From: Pseudomonas sp. URMO17WK12:I11
GTDB lineage: Bacteria > Pseudomonadota > Gammaproteobacteria > Pseudomonadales > Pseudomonadaceae
DNA length: 64,000 nt
Assembly: GCF_007677725.1 (NCBI RefSeq)
Contig: NZ_VEDF01000009.1
Span: forward strand, 1 to 64,000
Direction of reading: 5' to 3'
Shown here: piece after piece, positions 12,001 through 17,634 of the stretch
How positions within the stretch are numbered: the stretch's first letter is position 1
Layout: every line of letters starts with the position of its first letter
Made by a program: the position numbers and the translations under genes
Notes under the pieces: model-generated
Database searches by the model: none
Told to the model about the DNA's origin: nothing
Seen by the model: the letters and a program-made list of their open reading frames with translations, nothing else

Positions 12001-13610
12001 TCGCCGCTGTAGGGGTCATTGTCCGGAGCCGGCACGCTGACGCTGCCAGAGGTCTGGTTGGCTGCGATGGTGATGACCTGGCCATTGCTCAGGGTCACGT
12101 TCACAGCCGTCTGCGCCGGGTTGCTGAGCGTCGCGGTATAGACAATCTGGCCGCCCTCGGCCACGCGCGGGGTGGCGCTCAGCGAGACGATCGTGGTGTC
12201 TAGGACTTCGCTGATCTGGGTGCTGACCGGGGTCGGGTCGGCGGTCAGGTTCTCGAAGCTGCCCCCGCTGACCGCGCTGATGCTGGTGCTGATCTGCCCT
12301 GGCCCCTGATAGGCGTCGTTGGCCACCGGCACGCTGACCGTGCCAACGCTCTGGCCCACGGGCACGGTGATGACCTGTCCATTCGCGAGGGTGATCAGCA
12401 CCGGTGAGCCGGTAGCGGGCGCCGAGAGGCTGGCGGTATAGACGATGCTGCCGCCTTCGCTCACCGACGGTGTCGCCGTCAGGGTCACTGTGCTGCTGTC
12501 GAGCGTGTCGTTGATCACGGTCAGGGCCGGCGCCGGGTCGGCTACCAGCAGCTCGAAGTTGCCGCCGGTTACCGATGTGATGCTGGCACTGACCGTAGTG
12601 GCGCTTTGGTACGCATCGTTCGCCACCTGCAAGGCCACACTGGCGCTGCTTTGACCCGCAGCGATGGTGACGACCTGCCCGTTGGACAGGCCGACGACCA
12701 CGGCTGTCTGTGCCGCATGGCTGAGGGTTACGGTGTAGACGATCGCTCCACCCTCGGCTACGGCGGGGCTGGCGCTAAGCGTGGCGGTGGTGGTGTCGAG
12801 CGTATCGACCACGCGGGTAGTGGCCGGGATAGCGTCGATGCTCACGCCGATGCCGCCGCCGCGGGCTTCGGTGATGGTGACCGACAGTACACGGTCGTCG
12901 ATGTAAACCGTGTCGTTTGCCGGCACGGCAACCTTCACCGAACCACTGGTCTGGCCTGGAGCGATGGTGATTACCGCGCCATTGGACAACGTCACGGTCA
13001 ACGCGCTGAGCGGCGCCTGGCCGACGCTGGCCACATAGGTGATGAGGCCGCCGCCTTCGCTGATCGAGGGTGTGGCGCTCAACGTCACGGCCGTGCCTGT
13101 ACTCACCGCCTCGGTTGCAGTGGGGGCAAGACCGGCGAATTGTTCCAGGCGCAGGCCTTCGCTGAAATTCAGCGGCCCGGTTGGGTAGCCGACGGTCGGG
13201 TCGACGCGGCCCGCCGTTTCCTCGAGCATGACGAAGCTATGCCCACCGCCCAGCGCGCCGCCGCCGTTGGCGCTGGTCGGGCCAGCGGCCGTGGCCTCCA
13301 GCGCAGTGGTCGGGTCGGCACCCGCCTGGATCGCCTGCTGCAGCTGCTCGACCGACGGTGCGGCTTGCGCCGTGGCCAGGGCCATATCGGTGCCTCGGTC
13401 GGGCAGGCCTGCGCTCCACTGGCTGTCACGGCCAAGGTCCAGGTAACGGCCATCGGCCAACTGCAAGGTAACGGCGCCGCCCACGCCGGTGAGTACCTGC
13501 TCGCCTGCATACAAGCGATCACCCTCGATAAGTACACGGCGAATGCCTTCTGGGGATACCGCGATAACCTGGCCAACAATGCTTTTGACGATGGCAACAA
13601 CCGTGCTCAT
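1..13610 (-). CDS. lapA: Giant LapA-type biofilm adhesin, N-terminal 4,536 codons (3' end outside window)
   Basis: Large surface adhesin that anchors cells to surfaces and builds biofilm. It is exported by a type I system and held in the outer membrane by its N-terminus. The frame is open from ATG 13610 (GGAGAG just upstream) to the left edge with no stop. Residues 1 to about 125 form the LapA retention module, opening MSTVVAIVKSIVGQVIAVSP. A TAAG tetrapeptide lies at residues 107-110, where the family protease LapG cuts between the two alanines. From about residue 175 the protein is tandem 100-residue beta-rich repeats of the LapA/Ig-like type, with recurring ATPSVAEGG, VTLANGQ and VSNDAYQG motifs. 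The C-terminal RTX/secretion signal lies outside the window. It is divergent from lapBC. The repeat number already seen is far above the nine 100-residue repeats I recall for P. putida KT2440 LapA and closer to the P. fluorescens type. The name rests on the retention module and on neighbouring lapBC. Confidence 0.95.
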   Translation of the reverse strand, partial: MSTVVAIVKSIVGQVIAVSPEGIRRVLIEGDRLYAGEQVLTGVGGAVTLQLADGRYLDLGRDSQWSAGLPDRGTDMALATAQAAPSVEQLQQAIQAGADPTTALEATAAGPTSANGGGALGGGHSFVMLEETAGRVDPTVGYPTGPLNFSEGLRLEQFAGLAPTATEAVSTGTAVTLSATPSISEGGGLITYVASVGQAPLSALTVTLSNGAVITIAPGQTSGSVKVAVPANDTVYIDDRVLSVTITEARGGGIGVSIDAIPATTRVVDTLDTTTATLSASPAVAEGGAIVYTVTLSHAAQTAVVVGLSNGQVVTIAAGQSSASVALQVANDAYQSATTVSASITSVTGGNFELLVADPAPALTVINDTLDSSTVTLTATPSVSEGGSIVYTASLSAPATGSPVLITLANGQVITVPVGQSVGTVSVPVANDAYQGPGQISTSISAVSGGSFENLTADPTPVSTQISEVLDTTIVSLSATPRVAEGGQIVYTATLSNPAQTAVNVTLSNGQVITIAANQTSGSVSVPAPDNDPYSGEGLVSARITTASGGSFENLAISSAPALTTITDTLDTTTVTLSATPAVVEGGSIVYTASVNAPVTGSPVVVALANGQQITIAVGQSVATVTDAVSDDVYQGHAPVTNSILGVSGGNFESLVANTAPVSTVVTDVQSVTTVSLTATPSVVEGGTVVYTASVSAAVTGSPVVVTLANGQVITIAVGQSAGTATAAVSNDAYQGHAAVINSISAVSGGSYESLVAVTTPVSTTVTDVLDTATVSLSATPSVAEGGTIVYTASVNAPVTGAPVVVTLANGQTITIPVGQSSGTATDAVSNDAYQGHEAVSNSITSVSGGNYENLVADKGVVSTAVTDVQDTTTVSLSATQTVAEGGQIVYTATLTSAAQSPVTVTLSNGQSITIGANQTTGSITVAAPGDDPYIGAGQVSARITNATGGNFENLAINSTAAVTNVTDTIDTSTVTLTATPSVAEGGTIVYTASVGAPVTGSPVVVSLANGQTITIPVGQSSGTATAAVSNDVYQGHDAVTNSITSVSGGNFENLVANSDTVSTTVTDVQDTTTVTLSATPSVAEGGTIVYTASIGAPVTGASVVVTLADGQTITIPVGQSSGTATGAVSNDVYQGHEAVTNSITSVSGGNFESLVADTNIVSTVVTDVTDTTIVTLTATPSVAEGGTIVYTASVGAPVTGSPVVVSLANGQTITIPVGQSSGTATGAVSNDVYQGHDAVTNSITAVGGGSFESLVANTDPVSTAVNDVTDTTTVTLTATPSVAEGGNIVYTASIGAPVTGSPVLVTLANGQSITIPVGQSSGTATGAVSNDVYQGHDTVTNSITSVSGGNFENLVANTDPVGTAVTDVTDTTTITLTATPAVAEGGAITYTASVSAPVTGSPVVVSLANGQTITIPVGQSAGTATGAVSNDVYQGHEAVINSITSVSGGNFENLVANTDPVSTAVTDVQDPTTVSLSATQTVAEGGQIVYTATLTNVAQSPVIVTLSNGQTITIGANQTTGSISVAAPGDDPYTDASQISARITTATGGNFETLEINDTPAVTSVTDTIDTSTVTLTATPSVAEGGTIVYTASVSAPVTGAPVVVTLANGQIITIPVGQSSGTATGAVSNDVYQGHDAVTNSITSVSGGNFESLVANTDIVSTAVTDVTDTTTVTLTATPSVAEGGTIVYTASVGAPVTGSSVTVTLSGGQTITIPVGQSSGTATVAVSNDVYQGHDAVTNSITAVSGGNYENLVANTDPASTAVTDVTDTTTVTLTATPSVAEGGTIVYTASVGAPVNGAPVVVTLAGGQTITIPVGQSSGTATGAVSNDVYQGHAAVTNSITSVSGGNYENLVADTDPVSTAVTDVTDTTTVTLTATPSVLEGGTIVYTASVGAPVTGAPVVVALANGQTITIPVGQSSGTATGAVSNDVYQGHEAVTNSITSVSGGDYENLVANTDTVSTVVTDVQDTTTVILTATPSVAEGGTIVYTATVGALVTGSPVVVTLANGQIITIPIGQSTGTATGAVSNDVYQGHEAVTNSITSVSGGNFESLVANTDIVSTAVTDVTDTTTVTLTATPSVAEGDTIVYTASVGAPVTGAPVVVTLANGQTITIAVGQSSGTATAAVSNDVYQGHEAVTNSITSVSGGSFESLVANTDTVSTVVTDVQDTTTVSLSATQTVAEGGQIVYTATLTNVAQSPVSVTLSNGQTITIGANQTTGSVTIAAPGDDPYIDAGQISARITNATGGNFENLSVNGTAAVTSVTDTVDTSTVTLTATPSVAEGGTIVYTASVGAPVTGSPVVVTLANGQVITIPVGQTSGTVTDAVSNDVYQGHAAVSNSINNVSGGNYENLVADKGVVSTTVTDVQDTTTVSLAATQSVAEGGQIVYTATLSNAAQSPVTVTLSNGQIITIGANQTAGSISVAAPGDDPYIDAGQVSASITNATGGNFEHLAIDSTAAVTSVTDTIDTSTVTLTATPSVAEGGTIVYTASISAPVTGSPVLVALAGGQIITIAVGQSAGTATAAVSNDVYQGHDAVTNSITSVSGGNFESLVANIDIVSTAVTDVTDTTTVTLTATPSVAEGGTIVYTASVGAPVTGSSVTVTLSGGQTITIPVGQSSGTATGVVSNDVYQGHEVVTNSITNVSGGNYENLVANTDPVSTAVTDVTDTTTVTLTAAPAVAEGGIIVYTASVSAPVTGSPVLVTLANGQSITIPVGQSSGTATGAVSNDVYQGHSAVTNSITNVSGGNYENLVADKGVVSTSVTDVQDTTTISLSATQTVLEGGQIVYTATLSNAAQSPVTVTLSNGQSITIGANQTTGSVSIAAPGDDPYIDAGQVSARITNATGGNFENLAINSTAAVTNVTDTIDTSTVTLTATPSVAEGGTIVYTASIGAPVTGAPVVVTLANGQTITIPVGQSSGTATGAVSNDVYQGHDAVTNSITSVSGGNFENLVAITDPVSTAVTDVIDTTTVTLTATPSISEGGTIVYTASVNAPVTGSPVVVTLANGQTITIPVGQSSGTATGAVSNDVYQGHEAVTNSITSVSGGSFESLVANSDTVSTTVTDVPDTTRVTLTATPSVAEGDTIVYTASVGAPVTGSPVVVTLANGQTITIPVGQSSGTATGAVSNDVYQGHEAVTNSITSVSGGNFEDLVANTDLVSTAVTDVTDTTIVTLIATPSVAEGGAIVYTASVGVPVTGSPVLVSLANGQIITIPVGQSSGTAIGAVSNDVYQGHDAVTNSITSVSGGSFESLVANTDLVSTAVTDVTDTTTVTLTATPSVAEGGTIVYTASVSAPVTGSPVLVTLANGQSITIPVGQSSGTATGAVSNDVYQGHSAVTNSITNVSGGNYENLVADKGVVSTAVTDVQDTTTVSLAATQSVAEGGQIVYTATLSNVAQSPVTVTLSNGQTITIDANQTTGSITVVAPGDDPYIDAGQVSARITNATGGNFENLAINGTAAVTSVTDTIDTSTVTLTATPSVAEGGTIIYTASVGAAVTGSPVVVTLANGQIITIPVGQSSGTATGAVSNDVYQGHAAVTNSITSVSGGNYENLVADTDPVSTAVTDVTDTTTVTLTATPSVLEGGTIVYTASVGAPVTGAPVVVALANGQIITIPVGQSSGTATGAVSNDVYQGHESVTNSITSVSGGDYENLVANTDTVSTVVTDVQDTTTVILTATPTVAEGGTIGYTASVGAPVTGSPVVVTLANGQTITIPVGQSSGTAISAVGNDVYQGHDAVTNSITAISGGNFENLVANTDPVSTAVTDVIDTTTVTLTATPSVAEGGTIVYTASVGVPVTGSPVVVTLANGQTITIPVGQSSGTATDAVSNDVYQGHDAVTNSITSVSGGHFENLVANTDPVSTSVTDVTDTTTVTLTATPSVAEGGTIVYTASVGAPVTGAPVVVALANGQIITIPVGQSSGTATGAVSNDVYQGHAAVTNSITNVSGGDFENLVANTDLVSTVVSDVTDTTTVTLTATPSVAEGGTIVYTASVGAPVTGSPVVVTLANGQLITIQAGQSSGTATAAVSNDVYQGHEAVTNSITSVSGGNFENLVANTDLVSTVVSDVTDTTTVSLSATQTVAEGGQIVYTATLTNAAQSPVTVTLSNGQAITINANQTTGSITVAAPGDDPYIDAGQVSARITNATGGNFENLAINSTAAVTSVTDTIDTSTVTLTATPFVAEGGTIVYTASIGAPVTGAPVVVALANGQTITIPVGQSSGTATGAVSNDVYQGHESVTNSITTVSGGNFESLVANTDPVSTAVTDVTDTTTVTLTATPAVAEGGTIVYTASVSAPVTGSPVVVTLASGQLITIPVGQSSSTATAAVSNDVYQGHESVTNSITSVSGGNFENLVANTDPVSTAVTDVTDTTTVTLTATPSVAEGGTIVYTASVGAPVTGSPVVVTLANGQSITIPVGQSSGTATGAVSNDVYQGHDAVTNSITAVSGGNYENLVANTDPASTAVTDVTDTTTVTLTATPSVAEGGTIVYTASVGAPATGSPVVVTLANGQIITIPIGQSSGTATGAVSNDVYQG
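181..330. repeat. Near-identical repeat block, partner 8281-8430
   Basis: Bases 181-330 and 8281-8430 (offset 8,100, 27 units) differ at one position, with the unusual TGCTATTTGTGACTGCATCA run in both. The sequence preceding the block (121-180 against 8221-8280) is clearly less alike. This is another patch of exchange across the array. Confidence 0.75.
2581..3060. repeat. Duplicated repeat block, partner 7681-8160
   Basis: This 480-bp segment of the adhesin gene matches 7681-8160, exactly 5,100 bases away. The match is strongest in 2581-2640 and 2821-3060, with only scattered single differences. It shares an otherwise rare variant in which AEGG reads LEGG (TTCCAACACAGACGG on the plus strand, 2857 and 7957). 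This is shared idiosyncrasy rather than the general repeat similarity. Confidence 0.75.
3541..3720. repeat. Near-identical repeat block, partner 5341-5520
   Basis: By direct reading, the 180 bases at 3541-3720 and 5341-5520 (offset 1,800, six units) differ at only two positions. The flanks on both sides diverge quickly. A sharp-edged patch of identity inside a diverged array suggests recent gene conversion or unequal crossing over. Confidence 0.8.
4981..5340. repeat. Duplicated second-class repeat, partner 10681-11040
   Basis: This segment carries a second-class unit and its flank. It shares with 10681-11040 (offset 5,700, 19 units) variants that most other second-class units lack, such as GTGACGTTGGTCACCGCAGC, TAACGGGTGA, and TTGCACGTCA followed by TGCTTACCACGCCTTT. 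The neighbouring 4381-4500 instead matches 10381-10500 at offset 6,000, so one unit was gained or lost between them. Confidence 0.6.
13281..13292 (-). other. Predicted LapG cleavage site (TAAG, residues 107-110)
   Basis: The codons ACG GCC GCT GGC encode T107-A108-A109-G110 of the adhesin. In LapA proteins, the periplasmic cysteine protease LapG cuts between the two alanines of a TAAG motif at about this position, releasing the adhesin when c-di-GMP falls. A glycine-rich linker follows directly. Position and sequence agree with the known P. fluorescens site. Cleavage here is inferred, and no lapG gene is in the window. Confidence 0.8.
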
Positions 13611-14105
13611 GGGGCTCTCCAGATAACTCTACCGGTACATGTCGAGGGTGCGCGTGCCTAATATTTCAGGGGCGTTCACTCGGCAGGCGTCAAACTTACG
13701 TTGATCCAGATCGCGAACCATTAAAAGCGCCGCTATATTGACTCGCAGTAAGCTGGTGCAGAAAACTGCCAAACTAAGTCATACCGTTTAAATGGAAAAA
13801 ACCAATACTTACTTTCGTATTAGTTGCATGGTGACGCGAGTTGCAGGCTTGTTCTGTCACGGCGCAGAGGCCCGGAATACCTGGGCTTGAGCAGTAAAGC
13901 GCACCCCGCTTGGATTTTTTTTGCGAAGTTTTGCACTTGCGCCCGCTGTATCTGAGGTTAGTCTTTAGTTATAGCGCTCTGGCTGCATTACACCATTCAC
14001 GACATGCACACGAACCTTTGCGCGCTGCCACCGTCTGCTGCAAACAACACCGGGCCAATGTTGATGGGGGTTATGCCCCAACTACTGCAAGGAAGAGAGT
14101 GCCAC
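13611..14105. promoter_or_regulatory. Divergent lapA/lapB control region (495 bp, no gene)
   Basis: This AT-richer gap must hold promoters for both lapA (leftward) and lapBC (rightward). The lapA ribosome site is GGAGAG at 13615-13620. The lapB site is AGGAAGAGAG near 14090-14099. FleQ-like half-sites are present. GTCAA at 13689-13693 faces TTGAT at 13701-13705, but the gap is seven bases rather than the usual four. ATTGAC lies at 13737-13742. FleQ controls lapA in P. putida, but these sites are only suggestive. I could not assign -10/-35 elements with confidence. Confidence 0.5.
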
Positions 14106-16262
14106 GTGGAATCCGAAGTCCGTCGAGTTCAACTCAGTCATGACCCGCGCAGCCAGCACGACGATCCCTTGCTGGATTGCCTGCTGACCCTCTGTGTCCT
14201 GCATCAACGGCCTGCCAGCCGAGTCATGCTGACCACCGGATTGCCCTTGCCTGCGCAGCGCCTGAGCCCCGAATTGCTACCCCGTGCCGCCGCTCGTGCC
14301 GGCCTGCAAGGGCGTCTCTTGCAACGCAAGCTGGAGCAGATTCCGACCATCGCCATGCCGGCCATCCTGCTGCTCAAAGAAGGTCGCGCGGCAGTGCTGT
14401 TGGGCTGGGAGAATCCCGAAACGGCGCGCCTGCTGCTGAGCGAAAGCGACGGCGGCGAAGTACTGGTGACCCGCGAGGCGCTCATCAGCGACTACAGCGG
14501 CCGCGTCTTCTTCGCACAGCCCCAGCACAAGTACGACGTCAACCACGGTAACCTCATCCCACGCTCGCGCTCCTGGTTCCGCGACACCCTGCTGCGCAGC
14601 AAATGGCTGTACATCGATGCCATTGCAGCCAGCCTGGTCATCAACCTGATAGCCCTGGCCGCGCCGTTGTTCGTCATGAACGTCTACGACCGCGTGGTCC
14701 CCAACCAGGCGACCTCGACCCTCTGGGTGCTGGCAGTGGGCATTACCGGTGCCTACCTCTTCGACCTGATTCTCAAAGGCCTGCGCAGCCTGTGCCTGGA
14801 CCTGGCCGGGAAGAAGGCCGACCTTATCATCTCGGCCACTTTGTTCGAGCGCATCGTCGGCATGGCCATGAAGTACCGCCCGGCGCGGGTAGGCAGTTAC
14901 GCGCAGAACATCCATGAATTCCAGGGGCTGCGCGATTTTCTCGCCTCGCTGACGCTCACCAGCCTGATCGACTTGCCTTTTACGCTGATCATTCTCATGG
15001 TCATCGCCATCATTGGCGGGCACCTGGTATGGATTCCCATCCTGGCCTTCCCCTTGGCGCTGGGCATCGGCTATGCCTTGCAAAAGCCCTTGATGTCGAC
15101 CATGGAAAGAACCATGGCGCTGGCCGCCGAACGCCAGTCCAGCCTGATCGAGACCCTTGCCGGTCTGGATGCAGTCAAGGTCAACAATGCCGAGAGCGAG
15201 CGCCAGTACCGCTGGGAACAAACCCTCGGCACCCTCAGCCGCCTTGAGCTGCGGGTCAAAGTGCTGTCGGGTCTGGCCATGAACATCACCTTGCTGATCC
15301 AGCAGCTCGCGGGCGTGGCGATGATCTGCGTAGGTGTCTACCTGATCATCGATGGCAGTTTGAGCATGGGGGGCCTGGTCGCCTGCTACATGCTCAGCGG
15401 CCGCGCGCTCGGCCCGCTTGGCCAGCTCAACGGCCTGCTCGCGCGTTACCAGCAGGCCAAGGTAACCATGACAGCCACTGACCAGATGATGGAGCTGCCG
15501 CAGGAGCGCAACTTCGAGGAGCGCCCGCTGAGCCGCCAGGTGCTGCAAGGCGCGATCGAATTTCGCGGAGTCGATTTCACCTATCCCAACCAGCAGAACC
15601 AGGCCCTGAAGAACATCAGCCTGAGCATCCGCCCGGGTGAAAAGGTCGGCATCATCGGCCGCAGCGGCTCGGGCAAGAGCTCCCTGGCCAAGCTGTTGGT
15701 GGGCCTGTACGAGGCGGACAACGGCTCGCTGCTGGTCGACGGCGTGGACATTCGGCAGATCGACGTCAGCGAACTGCGCCACAACATCGGCTACGTGCCA
15801 CAGGACATCCAGTTGCTGGCCGGCACCTTGCGCGACAACCTGGTCAGCGGCGCCCGCTACATCGAGGATGAAATGATCCTGCAAGCTGCCGAGCTCTCCG
15901 GTGTGCACGAATTCGCCCGCTTGCACCCGGACGGTTACGAACTGCAGGTCGGCGAGCGTGGGCAGAACCTGTCGGGCGGTCAGCGCCAGAACGTCGCGCT
16001 GGGTCGGGCGTTGTTGCTCAACCCGCAGATCCTGCTGCTCGACGAACCCACGGCAGCGATGGACAACACCGGCGAGGAGCGCCTCAAGCAGCGCCTGCAG
16101 GCGGTGATCGAGAGCAAGACCGTGTTGCTGGTTACCCACCGTGCCTCGCTGCTGTCGCTGGTGGACCGCTTGATCGTCATCGACCGCGGCCAAGTGGTGG
16201 CCGATGGGCCGAAAGCCTCTGTCATGGATGCGCTGAAGAAGGGGCAGATAAGTGTTGCATAA
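14106..16262 (+). CDS. lapB: Type I secretion ABC transporter for the adhesin
   Basis: Inner-membrane ATPase that powers export of LapA together with LapC and an outer-membrane TolC-like protein. I chose GTG 14106, giving 718 residues beginning MESEVRRVQLS. It has AGGAAGAGAG upstream and matches the family start; the upstream ATG at 14004 would add 34 unfamiliar residues. The order is an N-terminal C39-like domain (about 1-130), a six-helix membrane domain (about 150-430), and an ATPase domain. The ATPase domain has Walker A GRSGSGKS near 518, signature LSGGQ near 622 and LLLDEP near 646. A cysteine (C24) stands near the peptidase cysteine position, but no HFVV-like histidine motif is present, so the C39 domain should be non-proteolytic, as expected for LapB. 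lapC follows with an 11-base overlap. Confidence 0.95.
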   Translation: MESEVRRVQLSHDPRSQHDDPLLDCLLTLCVLHQRPASRVMLTTGLPLPAQRLSPELLPRAAARAGLQGRLLQRKLEQIPTIAMPAILLLKEGRAAVLLGWENPETARLLLSESDGGEVLVTREALISDYSGRVFFAQPQHKYDVNHGNLIPRSRSWFRDTLLRSKWLYIDAIAASLVINLIALAAPLFVMNVYDRVVPNQATSTLWVLAVGITGAYLFDLILKGLRSLCLDLAGKKADLIISATLFERIVGMAMKYRPARVGSYAQNIHEFQGLRDFLASLTLTSLIDLPFTLIILMVIAIIGGHLVWIPILAFPLALGIGYALQKPLMSTMERTMALAAERQSSLIETLAGLDAVKVNNAESERQYRWEQTLGTLSRLELRVKVLSGLAMNITLLIQQLAGVAMICVGVYLIIDGSLSMGGLVACYMLSGRALGPLGQLNGLLARYQQAKVTMTATDQMMELPQERNFEERPLSRQVLQGAIEFRGVDFTYPNQQNQALKNISLSIRPGEKVGIIGRSGSGKSSLAKLLVGLYEADNGSLLVDGVDIRQIDVSELRHNIGYVPQDIQLLAGTLRDNLVSGARYIEDEMILQAAELSGVHEFARLHPDGYELQVGERGQNLSGGQRQNVALGRALLLNPQILLLDEPTAAMDNTGEERLKQRLQAVIESKTVLLVTHRASLLSLVDRLIVIDRGQVVADGPKASVMDALKKGQISVA

Positions 16263-17628
16263 GCTCGATATCGGTCATTTCAAGGATCAGCTGCGCCGCT
16301 ATTTCAAGGGTTCGGAATCCCTGCATGGCCAGCCGCTGCCCGAGGTCAACAAGGCGCTGATCGAAGACGCGCCACGGGTCGTGCGCTTGACCATCTGGGG
16401 CGTCATCGCGTTCTTCGTGTTCCTGATCGTCTGGGCCAGCTTTGCGCCCATCGATGAGGTGACGCGCGGCGAGGGCAAGGCCATCCCGTCGTCCAAGGTG
16501 CAGAAGGTGCAGAACCTCGAAGGTGGCATCGTCGCCGAGATATTCGCCAAGGAAGGCGAGGTGGTAGAAGTCGGCGAACCGCTGCTGCGCCTGGACGAAA
16601 CCCGTTTCGCCTCCAACAAGGGTGAAACCGAGGCCGACCGCGTGGCCATGGCTTTGCGCGTCGAACGTTTGAGCGCTGAGGTCGAGGGCACGCCACTGCA
16701 GATCGAAGACAACCTGCGCCAGGCCGCGCCCAACCAAGCTGCCAATGAAGAGTCGCTGTATCAGAGCCGCCGCCAGCAGCTGCAAGACGAGCTCGGTGGC
16801 TTGCAGCAGCAGCTGGTGCAAAAGCAGCAGGAGCTGCGCGAGTTCACCTCCAAGCGCGCCCAGTACGCCAACAGCTTGCAGCTGTTGCGCCAGGAGATCG
16901 GCATGTCCGAGCCGCTGGTGGCCAGGGGTGCCGTGTCCCAGGTCGAGATCCTGCGGTTGCGCCGATCGGAGGTCGAGCTGCGCGGCGAGCTGGATGCGAC
17001 CGCCTTGGCCATTCCCCGCGCCGAGGCTGCCATCAAGGAGGTCGAAAGCAAGATCGAGGAGACCCGCGGCAAGTTCCGCAGCGATGCGCTGACCCAACTC
17101 AACGAGGCGCGTACCGAGCTGAGCAAGGCCACCGCCACCAGCAAGGCCCTGGACGATCGGGTCAACCGTACCCTGGTCACCTCGCCGGTGCGCGGTATCG
17201 TCAAGCAGCTGCTGGTCAACACCATTGGTGGGGTGATCCAGCCTGGCAGCGACATCATTGAAATCGTCCCGCTGGACGACAGCCTGGTGATCGAGGCCAA
17301 GATCCTGCCCAAGGACATCGCCTTCCTGCACCCTGGCCAGGAGGCCATGGTCAAGTTCACCGCCTACGACTACACCATTTACGGTGGCCTGGAAGCCAAG
17401 CTCGAGCAGATCGGTGCCGATACCATCACCGACGAAGACAAGAAGACCACGTACTATCCGATCCGCCTGCGCACCGACAAGAGCCACCTGGGCAGCGACG
17501 ACAAGCCGCTGCTGATCATTCCCGGGATGGTCGCTACGGTGGATATCAAGACCGGCAAGAAGACCATCATGAGCTACCTGCTCAAGCCGATCATCAAGGC
17601 CCAGGACGAGGCACTGCGCGAGCGCTGA
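16252..17628 (+). CDS. lapC: Type I secretion membrane fusion protein (HlyD family)
   Basis: Periplasmic adaptor linking LapB to the outer-membrane channel for adhesin export. The start is GTG 16252, overlapping the end of lapB by 11 bases, which indicates translational coupling; a TTG two codons on is an alternative. The 458-residue protein has a short cytoplasmic tail, one membrane helix at about 46-66, then a barrel-sandwich/lipoyl half (GEGKAIPSSKVQKVQNLEGG). A long coiled-coil hairpin (about 140-300, rich in Q, E, L and R) follows, then the second lipoyl half (VTSPVRGIVKQLLVNTIGG) and the beta-barrel C-terminus. Length and order are those of the HlyD/LapC family. It ends six bases before the convergent wssI stop. 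Confidence 0.95.
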   Translation: MLHKLDIGHFKDQLRRYFKGSESLHGQPLPEVNKALIEDAPRVVRLTIWGVIAFFVFLIVWASFAPIDEVTRGEGKAIPSSKVQKVQNLEGGIVAEIFAKEGEVVEVGEPLLRLDETRFASNKGETEADRVAMALRVERLSAEVEGTPLQIEDNLRQAAPNQAANEESLYQSRRQQLQDELGGLQQQLVQKQQELREFTSKRAQYANSLQLLRQEIGMSEPLVARGAVSQVEILRLRRSEVELRGELDATALAIPRAEAAIKEVESKIEETRGKFRSDALTQLNEARTELSKATATSKALDDRVNRTLVTSPVRGIVKQLLVNTIGGVIQPGSDIIEIVPLDDSLVIEAKILPKDIAFLHPGQEAMVKFTAYDYTIYGGLEAKLEQIGADTITDEDKKTTYYPIRLRTDKSHLGSDDKPLLIIPGMVATVDIKTGKKTIMSYLLKPIIKAQDEALRER

Positions 17629-17634
17629 GAACGC

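Larger units (their letters stand above)
1..13080. repeat. About 43 tandem 300-bp repeats coding 100-residue adhesin domains
   Basis: The same landmarks recur every 300 bases throughout. Examples are the YQG/VSND codons at block starts 1, 301, 601 and so on to 12601, and the ATPSVAEGG codons 120 bases later. I found no block shifted out of this 300-base register. Two unit classes are visible. The common class reads VTLANGQ.ITIPVGQSSGT. A second reads VTLSNGQ.ITI.ANQT.GSI with APGDDPY, and its markers begin at 1201, 3301, 5101, 6301, 6901, 9001, 10801 and 12001. Units near the protein N-terminus (above about 11200) are more diverged from each other than the central ones. Confidence 0.95.

Noticed and set aside
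6-12203. Long plus-strand open frames (up to 658 residues) opposite the adhesin repeats
   Set aside because: They copy the 300-base period and read as low-sense antisense of a repeated gene. The minus frame carries the LapA retention module, real ribosome site and known domain motifs.
1-13080. CRISPR or satellite array
   Set aside because: Units are 300 bp and coding, without spacers; the period is a protein-domain period.
13801-13860. Possible sigma-54 promoter (TGGTGACGCGAGTTGC)
   Set aside because: The spacing between GG and GC is 11, not 10, and the -24 block matches poorly.
14277-16193. 638-residue minus-strand open frame
   Set aside because: Antisense of lapB; its residue make-up is that of a shadow frame, while the plus frame has all ABC motifs.
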